This document shows, piece by piece, positions 1 to 7,482 of a DNA stretch of 13,751 nt; the stretch's first letter is position 1; every line of letters starts with the position of its first letter. The stretch comes from Caldilineaceae bacterium. GTDB taxonomy: Bacteria > Chloroflexota > Anaerolineae > Caldilineales > Caldilineaceae. Under the pieces are notes generated by a model. It made no database searches and had not been told where the DNA came from. It saw only the letters and a list, made by a program, of their open reading frames with translations. The DNA is taken from assembly GCA_028819675.1 (NCBI GenBank), contig JAPPKT010000167.1:1-13751 (forward strand), written 5' to 3'. Made by a program: the position numbers and the translations under genes.

Positions 1-2003
1 AGAGCCGGATAGCGACGACATATCTGGAACTGTCGCCGGTCTCCGCGCTGAGGCGATACCGGCTGGTGGCTTCGACGCAGGCGATATTGCTGCTTCTTTT
101 CAGCATTCCCATTTTGGGGCTTGTCCTCTATTTCATTGTTCTGATCGCCGACAGCACGGTAAAGCGGCAGCAGATCGAGATTTCGATCCTGAAGAGCCGG
201 GGGGCGACGAGCGGTCAGATCTTTTCGATCTATCTGCTGCAGGGCGCTACGCTTGGGATCTTTGCGCTGGCAGTTGGCCCGGAGTTGGGCAAGGTGGTGG
301 CGCAGTTCATTGGCGGGACGCGCTACTTCATGACATTTGAGGCGCAGACGCCGCTGCAGATCGAGACGACGACGACCAGTATGACGTATACGGTTGTCGC
401 GATTGGGGGCGCTCTCTTGGCGACTGTGCTGCCGGCAATGGGGGCGGCACGGCTGGCGATTGTCGAGGCGAAGCAGGAGGTAAGCCGCCGGCAGCGACGC
501 TCCTTCTGGGAACGCTCGTACCTTGACTTTTTGCTGCTGGGGGTAGCGAGTTACGGCTACTACATGCTCAGGACGCAGGGGCGGATCGCCTTTCTGCAGG
601 CCGATGTTCCCACGGACCCGCTGGACAACCCACTGCTGTTTCTGGCGCCGGCGCTGTTTATTCTGGCGGTGGCGCTGGTGGCCGTCCGTCTCTTCCCGAT
701 CATTGCGTTGATACTGAGTATGCTGTGGGCGCGGCTGGGCGGGATCTCGATGCTGCTGGCATTCTACAATCTGGCGCGCACGGGCAGAGTCTATACCAGC
801 TTGCTGTTGCTGCTTATCCTGACCACAAGCCTTGGGACTTTTACGGCATCGATGGCGCGCACGCTGGACGCCAACCTGGTGGCGCGCATCTTTTACGAGG
901 TGGGGGCGGATGTCACGCTGACTGAGGGGGCGGCGCTGCGGATTCTTCCCTCCGAAGACGGTAGACCGGTAGAAGAGGGGGAGGAGGAGTTTGTGTGGAT
1001 CAACATGCCGGTGGACGAACACCGGCAGGCACCGGGGGTCACGGCTGCGACCCGTATCGGAGATTTCCCGGTTTCCACACGCGTGGGCGGCAGGCTGGTC
1101 AGCGGCAGGCTCTTCGGTATCGACCGCAGCCATTTCCCGGAGGTCGCGTATTTCCGGCCGGATTTTGCCAATGATTCGCTCGGTGCGCTCATGAACGCGC
1201 TGGCGCTGGAGTATAGCGGCGTCATTGTCAGCCAATCGATGTTGGACGCTCTCGGGCTACAGATTGGCGATACGATCGCGCTGAGCGGGCTCGTCCAAGC
1301 AAGTAATGCGACGTTCGATTTTCAGATCGTGGGGGCAATGGAGCTGTTTCCGACCGTCTACCCGCAGGACGGAGAGTTTTTTGTCGCCAACCTAGATTAC
1401 ATCTTTTCTCTAATTGGCCATGAGGTCCCTTACAGGGTCTGGCTGGCAACTGAGGAAGCCATTGATCCGGAACTTCTGGTAAGTTCATTGGACGAACTTG
1501 GCTACAGGATAATATCGATGGAGGATGCGCATTCGGAGCTGGCGGAGGCGCAGGCAAGGCCGGCACGGGTCGGGCTGTTCGGGTTTCTTTCGGTTGGCTT
1601 CATCGCCGTAGCCATTCTGAGTATGCTGGCATTGGTGATTTACTCGGCATTGTCGTTTCGGCAGCGATTCATCCAGCTGGGCATATTGCGGGCGATGGGT
1701 CTTTCGACAAGCCAGCTTGTCTTTTCGCTTGGCGGCGAACAGGTGACGGTTACGACGGTGGGTATTGCTGCGGGCAGCTACCTGGGCCTGCTGAGCAGCT
1801 ATCTTTTCATACCCTTCTACCAGATTGGGCACGACCAGGCCGATCTGGTCCCGCCGTTTGTCGTGCAGATCGCGTGGGACGATGTAACGCAGCTGGTGCT
1901 GGCGATGATGACCATGGTTTTGGTGGCAGCGATCGGCACGTTGTGGTTGCTGGTGCGGATGAAGACTTTTCAGGCGGTTAAAATGGGCGAAGTGCTCGCA
2001 TGA
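1..2003 (+). CDS. ABC transporter permease, FtsX/MacB type (5' truncated)
   Basis: Membrane permease of the FtsX/MacB class, which couples a cytoplasmic ATPase to work on lipids, lipoproteins or envelope substrates rather than sugar import. The frame is open from base 3, so the gene starts outside the window; the GTG at 66 is only the first possible internal start. Numbering from that GTG, a membrane helix at about 6-28 is followed by the FtsX signature around 34-50 (EISILKSRGATSGQI), then helices near 53-75, 105-130, 150-167, 188-220 and 245-265. A large extracytoplasmic domain spans about 270-505. The C-terminal FtsX domain has helices near 506-530, 555-585 and 612-637, and a second signature (ILRAMGLSTSQL). 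Two FtsX modules fit the long 800-residue permeases, so perhaps a fifth of the protein is missing. It ends 62 bases before the next gene. Substrate unknown. Confidence 0.9.
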   Translation, partial: SRIATTYLELSPVSALRRYRLVASTQAILLLLFSIPILGLVLYFIVLIADSTVKRQQIEISILKSRGATSGQIFSIYLLQGATLGIFALAVGPELGKVVAQFIGGTRYFMTFEAQTPLQIETTTTSMTYTVVAIGGALLATVLPAMGAARLAIVEAKQEVSRRQRRSFWERSYLDFLLLGVASYGYYMLRTQGRIAFLQADVPTDPLDNPLLFLAPALFILAVALVAVRLFPIIALILSMLWARLGGISMLLAFYNLARTGRVYTSLLLLLILTTSLGTFTASMARTLDANLVARIFYEVGADVTLTEGAALRILPSEDGRPVEEGEEEFVWINMPVDEHRQAPGVTAATRIGDFPVSTRVGGRLVSGRLFGIDRSHFPEVAYFRPDFANDSLGALMNALALEYSGVIVSQSMLDALGLQIGDTIALSGLVQASNATFDFQIVGAMELFPTVYPQDGEFFVANLDYIFSLIGHEVPYRVWLATEEAIDPELLVSSLDELGYRIISMEDAHSELAEAQARPARVGLFGFLSVGFIAVAILSMLALVIYSALSFRQRFIQLGILRAMGLSTSQLVFSLGGEQVTVTTVGIAAGSYLGLLSSYLFIPFYQIGHDQADLVPPFVVQIAWDDVTQLVLAMMTMVLVAAIGTLWLLVRMKTFQAVKMGEVLA

Positions 2004-2020
2004 TTTTGAACTGCGCCGGC

Positions 2021-2051
2021 AGGTGAAGGTGTGCTTCGTCACCCGTCACCT
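2021..2051 (+). other. Compound hairpin before the first isomerase gene
   Basis: Outer arms AGGTGA (2021-2026) and TCACCT (2046-2051) pair perfectly, and inner arms GGTG (2028-2031) and CACC (2040-2043) stack inside with an 8-base loop. No T-run follows, so a classical intrinsic terminator is not supported. The 3' arm ends three bases before the Shine-Dalgarno of the next gene, so it could mark the end of the permease transcript or shape the leader of the isomerase gene. Seen by eye only; folding energy was not computed. Confidence 0.35.
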
Positions 2052-2065
2052 AGAAAGGAGTTCCC

Positions 2066-3070
2066 ATGAAAGTTGGTCTTGACGCTCTGACGCTGAAAGC
2101 TGTAAGCCTTGATCCGCTGGAGCTCCTGGAATTGACGAGGGCCCACGGCTTGGAGGGCCTGCATTTTTCGGCGAGGCTGCTGGAAGGGCGCGACGATGCC
2201 TATGTGGACAGGCTGTCGGAAGAGGCAGAGGCCCACGGGCTGTATCTTGAACTGGCCGGCGCCGGTGTCAACCCCGGTCAGAGCGGGCGAACCGTGGCCG
2301 AGATGGCGGCGGAGTGGAAGCCACTTTTCACGCTGGCGAGGAGGTTGAATGCTCCGATTTTGAATACCTGTTTTGGACTGCTTAAGGAGCGCACGTTTGC
2401 TGCGCCGACGCTGGCGGAACAGATCGAGTTGACGATCGAGGTATTGCGAGAGCTGAGCCTGATGGCTGCGGAGTTCGACACAGTGATCACGATGGAGCTG
2501 CATGTCGATCTGACTTCGCTGGAGCTCGTACACATCATTGAAGCGGTCGACTCGGAGCACGTCCAGGTCAACCTGGATACGGCCAATGCATTGGGGCTGC
2601 TCGAGGATCCGGTAGACGCGGCGCGGGCGCTGGCGCCTTACGTGCATACGACCCATTTCAAAGACACGTGCATCTATCCCACCAAGGAAGGTTATAACTG
2701 GCAGGGCGGTGCGCCGTTGGGGCGGGGCCTTGTCGATCTGCCAGCGGTCGTGGAGATTCTATACCAGGCCAATCCGAACGTTCATCTGAACATTGAGGAC
2801 AGCGGGGGGTTTATTCCGATTCCGATGTATGACGAGGCGTTCCTCGGGAGCTTCACCGATCTGACGCCGACCCGGATGGCCCGCTTTGTGCGGCATTTGT
2901 GGCGGGGGGAGCAGCAGGTAAGGGCCGGCCTCCATCCGCGTCCTGAGGAGAGCAAGGATATCGATTGGGCCGCGGTCATACCGGGACGGCTTCAGTATAA
3001 TGTCGACTACGCGCGACGGCTGCGAGACGAGACGGTGGCGAGCGCGGCAACCACAGCGAACCATAGTTGA
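2066..3070 (+). CDS. Sugar phosphate isomerase/epimerase family protein (TIM barrel), 334 aa
   Basis: Predicted cytoplasmic metal-dependent TIM-barrel enzyme of the xylose-isomerase-like / AP-endonuclease-2 superfamily, which isomerises or epimerises sugars, keto-sugars or inositol derivatives. The usual metal set can be read in order: E144 in MELHVD, D171 in VNLDTANALG, H197 with K199-D200 in THFKDT, and E244 in NIEDSG. The position often held by a second His after the Asp (D-x-x-H) is N174 here. The start is fixed by a strong AAAGGAG at 2054-2060, five bases before the ATG. The gene is followed after 40 bases by an oxidoreductase gene, a pairing common in sugar and inositol catabolic operons. 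At 334 residues it is longer than the common 260-290, the extra length being mainly C-terminal. The family call is secure; the substrate cannot be given. Confidence 0.9.
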   Translation: MKVGLDALTLKAVSLDPLELLELTRAHGLEGLHFSARLLEGRDDAYVDRLSEEAEAHGLYLELAGAGVNPGQSGRTVAEMAAEWKPLFTLARRLNAPILNTCFGLLKERTFAAPTLAEQIELTIEVLRELSLMAAEFDTVITMELHVDLTSLELVHIIEAVDSEHVQVNLDTANALGLLEDPVDAARALAPYVHTTHFKDTCIYPTKEGYNWQGGAPLGRGLVDLPAVVEILYQANPNVHLNIEDSGGFIPIPMYDEAFLGSFTDLTPTRMARFVRHLWRGEQQVRAGLHPRPEESKDIDWAAVIPGRLQYNVDYARRLRDETVASAATTANHS

Positions 3071-3110
3071 AACATGCATTTCTCCATTGATTTCGACAGG
3101 GGAAACTCCA

Positions 3111-4298
3111 ATGACTGAATTCAGAGCGGCGGTGATCGGGTGTGGACGCATGGCCCGGGGCCATATGGAGGCGTACAAGGAGTTGGGTATTCCGATCGCG
3201 GCGGGGGCCGATATTTCCGAAGATGCTCTGCAGGCTTTCGCCGAGGAGACGGGCGCTGAGGGGTTGTTCACCGATTACAAGGAGATGCTGGCTAAAGTTC
3301 AGCCAGAACTGGTGTCGGTGGTTACGCACGATGCACTGCACTGTGAGATGGTGGTGGCAGCGGCGCAGGCGGGGACGAAGGGGATCGTGTGTGAAAAACC
3401 GATGGCGATGGATCTGACGGAGGCGGACGAGATGCTGGCGGCGTGCCGGGCGTCCGGCTCGCGGCTGACGATCAGCCACCAGCGCCATTATATGCCCCAA
3501 TACGTGCGCGCCCGGGAGCTGATTGCCGACGGTGCGATCGGCCGCGTCGTTTCTGCTGAGGCCTCGCTCAAGGCCGGGTGCCTGATGACGGACGGGACAC
3601 ACACGATCCATATGCTGCTAGCGCTGCTGGGAGAGCCGGAAGTCGATCATCTGTTGGGGCAGGTAGACGGGCATGAAGGCTATGAGTATTACGGTCACCG
3701 CTGCGAGAATGCGGGCATTGCCTTTCTGGCTTTCACGAACCAGGTGAGGGCCAGCATGGTCTGGGGCTGGATGGCACGCTCGCCCGCATTCGATGGCAGG
3801 GTCAGGCGGCAGCATTCGCTGGACCCAAGCTGGAACGACGAGATCCATCGCTACCATCATTTCATCATTCACGGCGATGAGGGCAGACTGGAACTCTACG
3901 GCGACGTATTCCGAAGCGCCGATCTTCTGAATGCGCCTGCGCTGCGCATCTATCGGGGCAGCGAAGTCGAAGAGATAAAGATCGAGTGGCCTGCTCCTGT
4001 CAGCGCAATTGGGCTTGAGATCAAGGACTTGATCGGGACGATTGAAACGGGAGCGCCGCATCCATTGGATGGCGAAAACGGACGCAAGGTCACCGAGGTG
4101 ATGATCGGCATTTATGAGTCGGCGAGACGCCGCTCGGTCATCAAGTTTCCGGTTGAGGTGCGGGACAATCCATTCCTGGCGATGTGCGATACAGGAGATT
4201 TCCCACCGCAGGGCGATGAAACGGGACGCTATGTTTCGCCGAATGTGCGCGAAAGGTGGCGTGACAGGTCTGAAACCGAAAAGGGTAAAGGAGCGTAG
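3111..4298 (+). CDS. Gfo/Idh/MocA family oxidoreductase, 395 aa
   Basis: NAD(P)-dependent dehydrogenase of the glucose-fructose oxidoreductase / inositol dehydrogenase family, probably oxidising a sugar or polyol hydroxyl in the cytoplasm. The N-terminal Rossmann fold opens with AAVIGCGRMARGH, a Gly-x-Gly-x-x-Ala variant of the nucleotide loop. The catalytic EKP triplet is at 95-97 (CEKPMAMDLTEAD). The sheet domain carries DGTHTIHMLL, giving D161 and H164 where the family keeps its conserved Asp and catalytic His. The frame is open back to 3000, but the ATG at 3111 is the better start: it has AGGGGAA at 3098-3104, the Rossmann strand begins directly after it, and an earlier start would overlap the upstream gene. 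The SDR gene begins two bases after its stop, so the two are probably translationally coupled and may act in sequence. Confidence 0.93.
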   Translation: MTEFRAAVIGCGRMARGHMEAYKELGIPIAAGADISEDALQAFAEETGAEGLFTDYKEMLAKVQPELVSVVTHDALHCEMVVAAAQAGTKGIVCEKPMAMDLTEADEMLAACRASGSRLTISHQRHYMPQYVRARELIADGAIGRVVSAEASLKAGCLMTDGTHTIHMLLALLGEPEVDHLLGQVDGHEGYEYYGHRCENAGIAFLAFTNQVRASMVWGWMARSPAFDGRVRRQHSLDPSWNDEIHRYHHFIIHGDEGRLELYGDVFRSADLLNAPALRIYRGSEVEEIKIEWPAPVSAIGLEIKDLIGTIETGAPHPLDGENGRKVTEVMIGIYESARRRSVIKFPVEVRDNPFLAMCDTGDFPPQGDETGRYVSPNVRERWRDRSETEKGKGA

Positions 4299-4300
4299 AG

Positions 4301-5059
4301 ATGGGAATTCTGCAAGGGAAGGTTGCGCTGGTAACCGGTGGCCGCCGCGGGATAGGGCGAGGCATCTGCCTGGCGATGGCGGCGGAGGGGGCCGACGTGG
4401 CCGTCAACGACGTGGAGGGGGCGGAACAGGCCGAGGCGGTGGCGCAGGAGGTCCGCGATTCAGGTGTTCGGGCGGTGGTCGCGATGGCCGATGTTGCCCG
4501 GCCGGACCAGGTCCAGGCGATGGTGGACCAGGTGGTGGCGGAGCTGGGCGGTCTGGATATCCTGGTGAATAACGCGGGTGTGGAGTCGATCGTGCCCTTC
4601 CTGGAGATTACGCCGGAGGAGTGGGAACGTGTAACCAACATCAACCTTCGGGGCGAGTTTCTGTGTGCGCAGGCTGCGGTAAGGCATATGATCGACAGTG
4701 GGAAGGGTGGCGCCATCGTCAACATCGGCTCGGTGCAGGCGGGGATGGTGTTGCCGGGCCGGGCTCATTATGCGCCGAGTAAACGGGCGGTTGAGGCGCT
4801 GACTGCGAATCTGGCGGTTGAACTGGCCGAGCACAACATTCGCGTCAACTGTATCAATCCGGGTCTGATCGACACGGACATGACAAGCTGGGTGATGAAG
4901 GACCCCGAGATCCTGCCAATTGTATTGGAGAGTATCGCGCTGAAACGTGCGGGTGCGCCAGACGAGATTGGGCAGGTGGCGGCTTTTCTGGCATCGGACA
5001 AGGCGAGCTACGTGACGGGGCAGTCTCTGTACGTGGACGGTGGGTTCCAAATTATGTAA
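4301..5059 (+). CDS. SDR family NAD(P)-dependent oxidoreductase, 252 aa
   Basis: Classical short-chain dehydrogenase/reductase of usual length. The cofactor loop TGGRRGIG is at 12-19, NNAG at 90-93, and the catalytic set is S144, Y157 and K161 (YAPSK), followed by NPGLIDTDM near 184-192 and the C-terminal YVDGG. D37 at the end of the second strand (VAVND) suggests NAD(H) rather than NADP(H), by the general rule for this family. The Shine-Dalgarno TAAAGGAG at 4286-4293 lies inside the end of the preceding oxidoreductase gene, and only two bases separate that stop from this ATG. Sequence alone does not separate 3-oxoacyl-ACP reductase, glucose 1-dehydrogenase and other sugar dehydrogenases; the position between two sugar-isomerase genes favours a carbohydrate or polyol substrate. 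Confidence 0.94.
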   Translation: MGILQGKVALVTGGRRGIGRGICLAMAAEGADVAVNDVEGAEQAEAVAQEVRDSGVRAVVAMADVARPDQVQAMVDQVVAELGGLDILVNNAGVESIVPFLEITPEEWERVTNINLRGEFLCAQAAVRHMIDSGKGGAIVNIGSVQAGMVLPGRAHYAPSKRAVEALTANLAVELAEHNIRVNCINPGLIDTDMTSWVMKDPEILPIVLESIALKRAGAPDEIGQVAAFLASDKASYVTGQSLYVDGGFQIM

Positions 5060-5061
5060 GA

Positions 5062-5079
5062 GGCCGGCGGCAGGCGGCC
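5062..5079 (+). other. Short GC hairpin after the SDR gene
   Basis: GGCCG (5062-5066) pairs with CGGCC (5075-5079) across an 8-base loop, just after the SDR stop. There is no following T-run. Weak; in GC-rich DNA such a stem can arise by chance. Confidence 0.2.
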
Positions 5080-5116
5080 AGCGTTACAGCCGGGCATTTA
5101 TTGTGAGGAGAGGACC

Positions 5117-5971
5117 ATGAAGATTGGCCATACTGGAATCACCTGGGGAATACCGGGAGATGTTGAGCAGGCGTATCGCGAGACTGCCGAACTGGGCTAT
5201 CAGGGCTTTGAGACTTTCGCGTTCAAGATTCTCGAACTCGATGGGAGCAGGGCAGGCGGATACCGCGGCCTGGTGGACTGTTTTGGCATTCCAACCGCTG
5301 CGGCGTACTGCTATAAAGAGTGGATAAACCCGGATACGGCAGCTGCCGATCTGGAGGGTGCCAAGCGGGAGGCTGACGCGCTGCGTGCGCTGCCCGGCGG
5401 CGAGACGCTGGTACTGCAAGGAGGTCCGCGGCCTGCGGACGGTTATACGCCGGACCAGTTTCGCCGACTGGCGGATGCGCTGAATCAGATTGGAGCCTAT
5501 TGTCAGGAGAACGGGCTGGCGGCGGGGCTGCACCCGCATACGGGGACGGCTATCGAGACCCGCGAAGATATCGACACGATTTTGGGGCTGGTGGATGCAT
5601 CGCTGATCGGATTCGCGCCGGATACGGGGCAGATCGCCAAGGGAGGCAGCGATATTCTGGAGGTGATGCGCACATATCGCGAGCGCATTGTCCACGTGCA
5701 TCTGAAGGACTGGAACGGCAGCTACGAGCGGGATGCCGACGGCAAGGAGATTGACCGCAGCGGCTACGTGAACTACGAACCGATCGGAAACGGTATCCTG
5801 CCGATGCCTGAGATCTTCGCCATTCTGGCGGAGAATGGCGGTTTTGGCGGTTGGGTCAACGTTGAACTGGATGGGACACCGCGGGCGCCGCGGGCGGCGC
5901 GAGAGGCGGCGAGGATGAGCCGGGAGTATCTTGAATCGGTGCTCGGCGATGATGTCGCCTGGTCTTCGTGA
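5117..5971 (+). CDS. Sugar phosphate isomerase/epimerase family protein (IolE-like TIM barrel), 284 aa
   Basis: Second TIM-barrel isomerase of the window, of the length and layout of inosose dehydratase / hydroxypyruvate isomerase relatives. It has GLHPHTGTAIET around 137-148, the metal strand FAPDTGQIAKGG with D169, then VHVHLKDWNG with H195-x-K197-D198, and VELDGT with E250. IolE-like proteins usually read D-T-G-H at the metal strand; here the His is replaced by Gln (Q172), which may alter metal or substrate binding. A GAGGAG at 5105-5110 precedes the ATG by six bases. It differs clearly in sequence from the 334-residue enzyme upstream, so the two are not a recent duplication. With the flanking dehydrogenases it suggests an oxidise-then-isomerise or dehydrate step on a cyclic polyol or sugar acid. 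Exact reaction unknown. Confidence 0.88.
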   Translation: MKIGHTGITWGIPGDVEQAYRETAELGYQGFETFAFKILELDGSRAGGYRGLVDCFGIPTAAAYCYKEWINPDTAAADLEGAKREADALRALPGGETLVLQGGPRPADGYTPDQFRRLADALNQIGAYCQENGLAAGLHPHTGTAIETREDIDTILGLVDASLIGFAPDTGQIAKGGSDILEVMRTYRERIVHVHLKDWNGSYERDADGKEIDRSGYVNYEPIGNGILPMPEIFAILAENGGFGGWVNVELDGTPRAPRAAREAARMSREYLESVLGDDVAWSS

Positions 5972-5975
5972 GGAG

Positions 5976-5998
5976 CGAGGGGGAGATGGTCCCCCTTG
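5976..5998 (+). terminator. G/C-rich hairpin, possible weak terminator
   Basis: AGGGGGA (5978-5984) pairs with TCCCCCT (5990-5996) around a five-base loop, extended by a G-T and a C-G pair to 5976-5998. It begins five bases after the stop of the second isomerase gene. A purine-rich tract rather than a T-run follows, so it is not a textbook intrinsic terminator; it might cause pausing, partial termination or mRNA end protection between the sugar genes and the deaminase-like gene. Confidence 0.4.
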
Positions 5999-6041
5999 GA
6001 AAAGGGTTTGAGCCTGGAGAAAGAGTTAGCTGAAAACCGAC

Positions 6042-7016
6042 ATGAAGATGAGTTTTGTAGAGGCCCTTAAAGAGGACAGTTGGGATGCGTTGCGGGCGGC
6101 TCCCAAGGTCGACCTGCACTGCCACGCTTATTTCAGCACGCGGCGCCACAACCTGGAGAGTCGCCTGGGCTGCAGGCTGAAACCTCCTCCAGACAAGATG
6201 AATAAGCTGGGGGGAATGATCGTATACGCCATGGACGTTCTGGACCCCCACTTGCGAAACAGGGAGACCATCGAGTTCGTGGCGGAGTCTGCGCTGCGCG
6301 ACGCGATCGGGGACGGGGTCGTTTTGGTGGAGATTAGCTTTGACATTCGACGCGCCGCGTACTACGAGGACGGATTGACCGGAGTCGTGGGGCATCTGCG
6401 AGAGCTGGTCGCGCGTTTCCAGCCGCAGATTGAATTTCGCCCGGAGTTAGGGATTCCCCGTCAGGCCGCATCGGACCCGGAGCTTATGTCGCGGGCGCAC
6501 GAGGCAATCGGTTTGGGCTTTTTTCAGTCGATCGACCTGTACGACCACCAGGAGGCGTGCGAGCCGGAGGACGTCGAATCACTCTATGCAGAGGCAAAGG
6601 CCGCGGGCATGAAGTTGAAAGCGCATGTCGGCGAGTTCGGGGGCGCGGAGGAGGTCCGGCGGACGGTCGAATTGCTTGAGCTGGACGAGGTCCAGCACGG
6701 TATCGGCGCGGCGGAGTCGGTGGAGGTGATGCGCTGGCTGGCGGGGAACCGGATTCGACTAAATGTGTGCCCGACGAGCAATGTGATGCTGGATGCGGTG
6801 CCTGACATGGCGAGTCACCCGATCCGGCTCTTGTTTGACAACGGCGTGCCGGTGACGGTCAACTCTGACGACCCGATGATTTTCGACCAGAGCGTCACTG
6901 ACGAGTATCACAACCTGTACAGGGCAGGAGTTTTCAGCGCCGACGAGCTGGATGGCATTCGGCGGGCGTCTCTCGAGGGCGTCGTCAATCGGGTCGCCAA
7001 CTGTCCTGAACTGTGA
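6042..7016 (+). CDS. Adenosine deaminase superfamily metal hydrolase, 324 aa
   Basis: Zinc hydrolase of the adenosine/AMP deaminase branch of the amidohydrolases, which removes an amino group from a purine or similar ring. Every catalytic station is visible: H26-x-H28 in KVDLHCH, H195 and E198 in KAHVGEFGG, H219 in QHGIGA, the CPTSN segment near 246, and D276-D277 in NSDDP. The substrate side differs from true adenosine deaminase: LHxHLxG is here LHCHAYFST, followed by an Arg- and Pro-rich insert at about 32-50, and HAGE is HVGE. The substrate may therefore be another amine. The length is normal. No good Shine-Dalgarno sits at the usual distance: a GGAGAAAGAG lies about 16 bases upstream, and ATG at 6048 (residue 3) is an alternative start. 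Double stop TGA-TAG. Sits between sugar genes and an ABM protein. Confidence 0.86.
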   Translation: MKMSFVEALKEDSWDALRAAPKVDLHCHAYFSTRRHNLESRLGCRLKPPPDKMNKLGGMIVYAMDVLDPHLRNRETIEFVAESALRDAIGDGVVLVEISFDIRRAAYYEDGLTGVVGHLRELVARFQPQIEFRPELGIPRQAASDPELMSRAHEAIGLGFFQSIDLYDHQEACEPEDVESLYAEAKAAGMKLKAHVGEFGGAEEVRRTVELLELDEVQHGIGAAESVEVMRWLAGNRIRLNVCPTSNVMLDAVPDMASHPIRLLFDNGVPVTVNSDDPMIFDQSVTDEYHNLYRAGVFSADELDGIRRASLEGVVNRVANCPEL

Positions 7017-7024
7017 TAGGCTAC

Positions 7025-7097
7025 CCTCTGTAGGCAAACCCCACACCCACCAGCGGTCACCCGACAGTCCCTACATTTCCCAAATTGCACAGAGGAG
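7025..7097 (+). promoter_or_regulatory. Leader with possible Shine-Dalgarno-masking stem before the ABM gene
   Basis: In the 91-base spacer, CCTCTG (7025-7030) is complementary to CAGAGG (7090-7095), which overlaps the AGGAG ribosome-binding site (7093-7097) of the next gene. The adjoining TAGG (7031-7034) can pair with CCTA (7070-7073). The fold would half-hide the ribosome-binding site. This is only a complementarity seen by eye, with a large loop; no known riboswitch class is recognised. Confidence 0.22.
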
Positions 7098-7107
7098 AAA
7101 TACGGTC

Positions 7108-7428
7108 ATGTATGTCATCATCGCCCCCTTAAAGATAAAGGAAGAGTTTACGGAGCGGTTCATCGAAGAGATATTGCTGGACGCCCAGGGTTCGGTGGAA
7201 CATGAACCCGGTTGTCTGCGATTTGACGTGATCGGGGATGGCGACGATCCGAACACGATCTGGCTGTACGAGGTCTATGAGGACGAGGCCGCGTTCCAGG
7301 CGCACATGCAGACGCCCCACTTCAAAAGATGGCGGGATACAACCGAGGACTGGGTGGCTGAGCGACCTGAGGTCAGAACGATTGGGGGTTCTGTGCTGTG
7401 GCCGCCCCGCGAAGACTGGGGAAAGTAG
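7108..7428 (+). CDS. ABM-fold (antibiotic biosynthesis monooxygenase-like) protein, 106 aa
   Basis: Small dimeric ferredoxin-like barrel protein of the ABM / YgiN / LsrG group. Members act as cofactor-free quinol or polyphenol monooxygenases, as isomerases, or as small-molecule binding proteins. The pattern is typical: a first strand MYVIIAPLKIKEEF, then EPGCLRFDV near 34-42, WLYEVYEDEAAFQAHMQTPHF near 52-72, and a final strand before the C terminus. The frame is open back to 6952 inside the deaminase gene, but the ATG at 7108 is chosen because AGGAG at 7093-7097 precedes it and the protein then matches the family's normal length of about 95-110. No single catalytic residue defines this family, so the reaction is open. 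Context suggests a helper step on an intermediate of the surrounding catabolic cluster. Confidence 0.87.
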   Translation: MYVIIAPLKIKEEFTERFIEEILLDAQGSVEHEPGCLRFDVIGDGDDPNTIWLYEVYEDEAAFQAHMQTPHFKRWRDTTEDWVAERPEVRTIGGSVLWPPREDWGK

Positions 7429-7482
7429 AGCGGCGCCGGCATTCCTAGATATAGAATTGGCCTGAGCATAGGGAGCAAACCA

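Noticed and set aside
3000..3110. Longer start for the Gfo/Idh/MocA gene
   Set aside because: The extra 37 residues overlap the upstream gene and have no family likeness; ATG 3111 has a good ribosome-binding site and starts at the Rossmann strand.
4114..4572. Plus-strand frame of 152 codons over the oxidoreductase/SDR junction
   Set aside because: Gly/Arg low-complexity shadow of two well-supported genes.
6042..7016. Naming the ADA-like gene add or aminofutalosine deaminase
   Set aside because: The substrate loop differs from classical adenosine deaminase and no menaquinone (futalosine pathway) genes are nearby, so only the superfamily is claimed.
6952..7107. Longer start for the ABM gene inside the deaminase gene
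   Set aside because: It would add 52 unrelated residues; ATG 7108 with AGGAG upstream gives the family's normal length.
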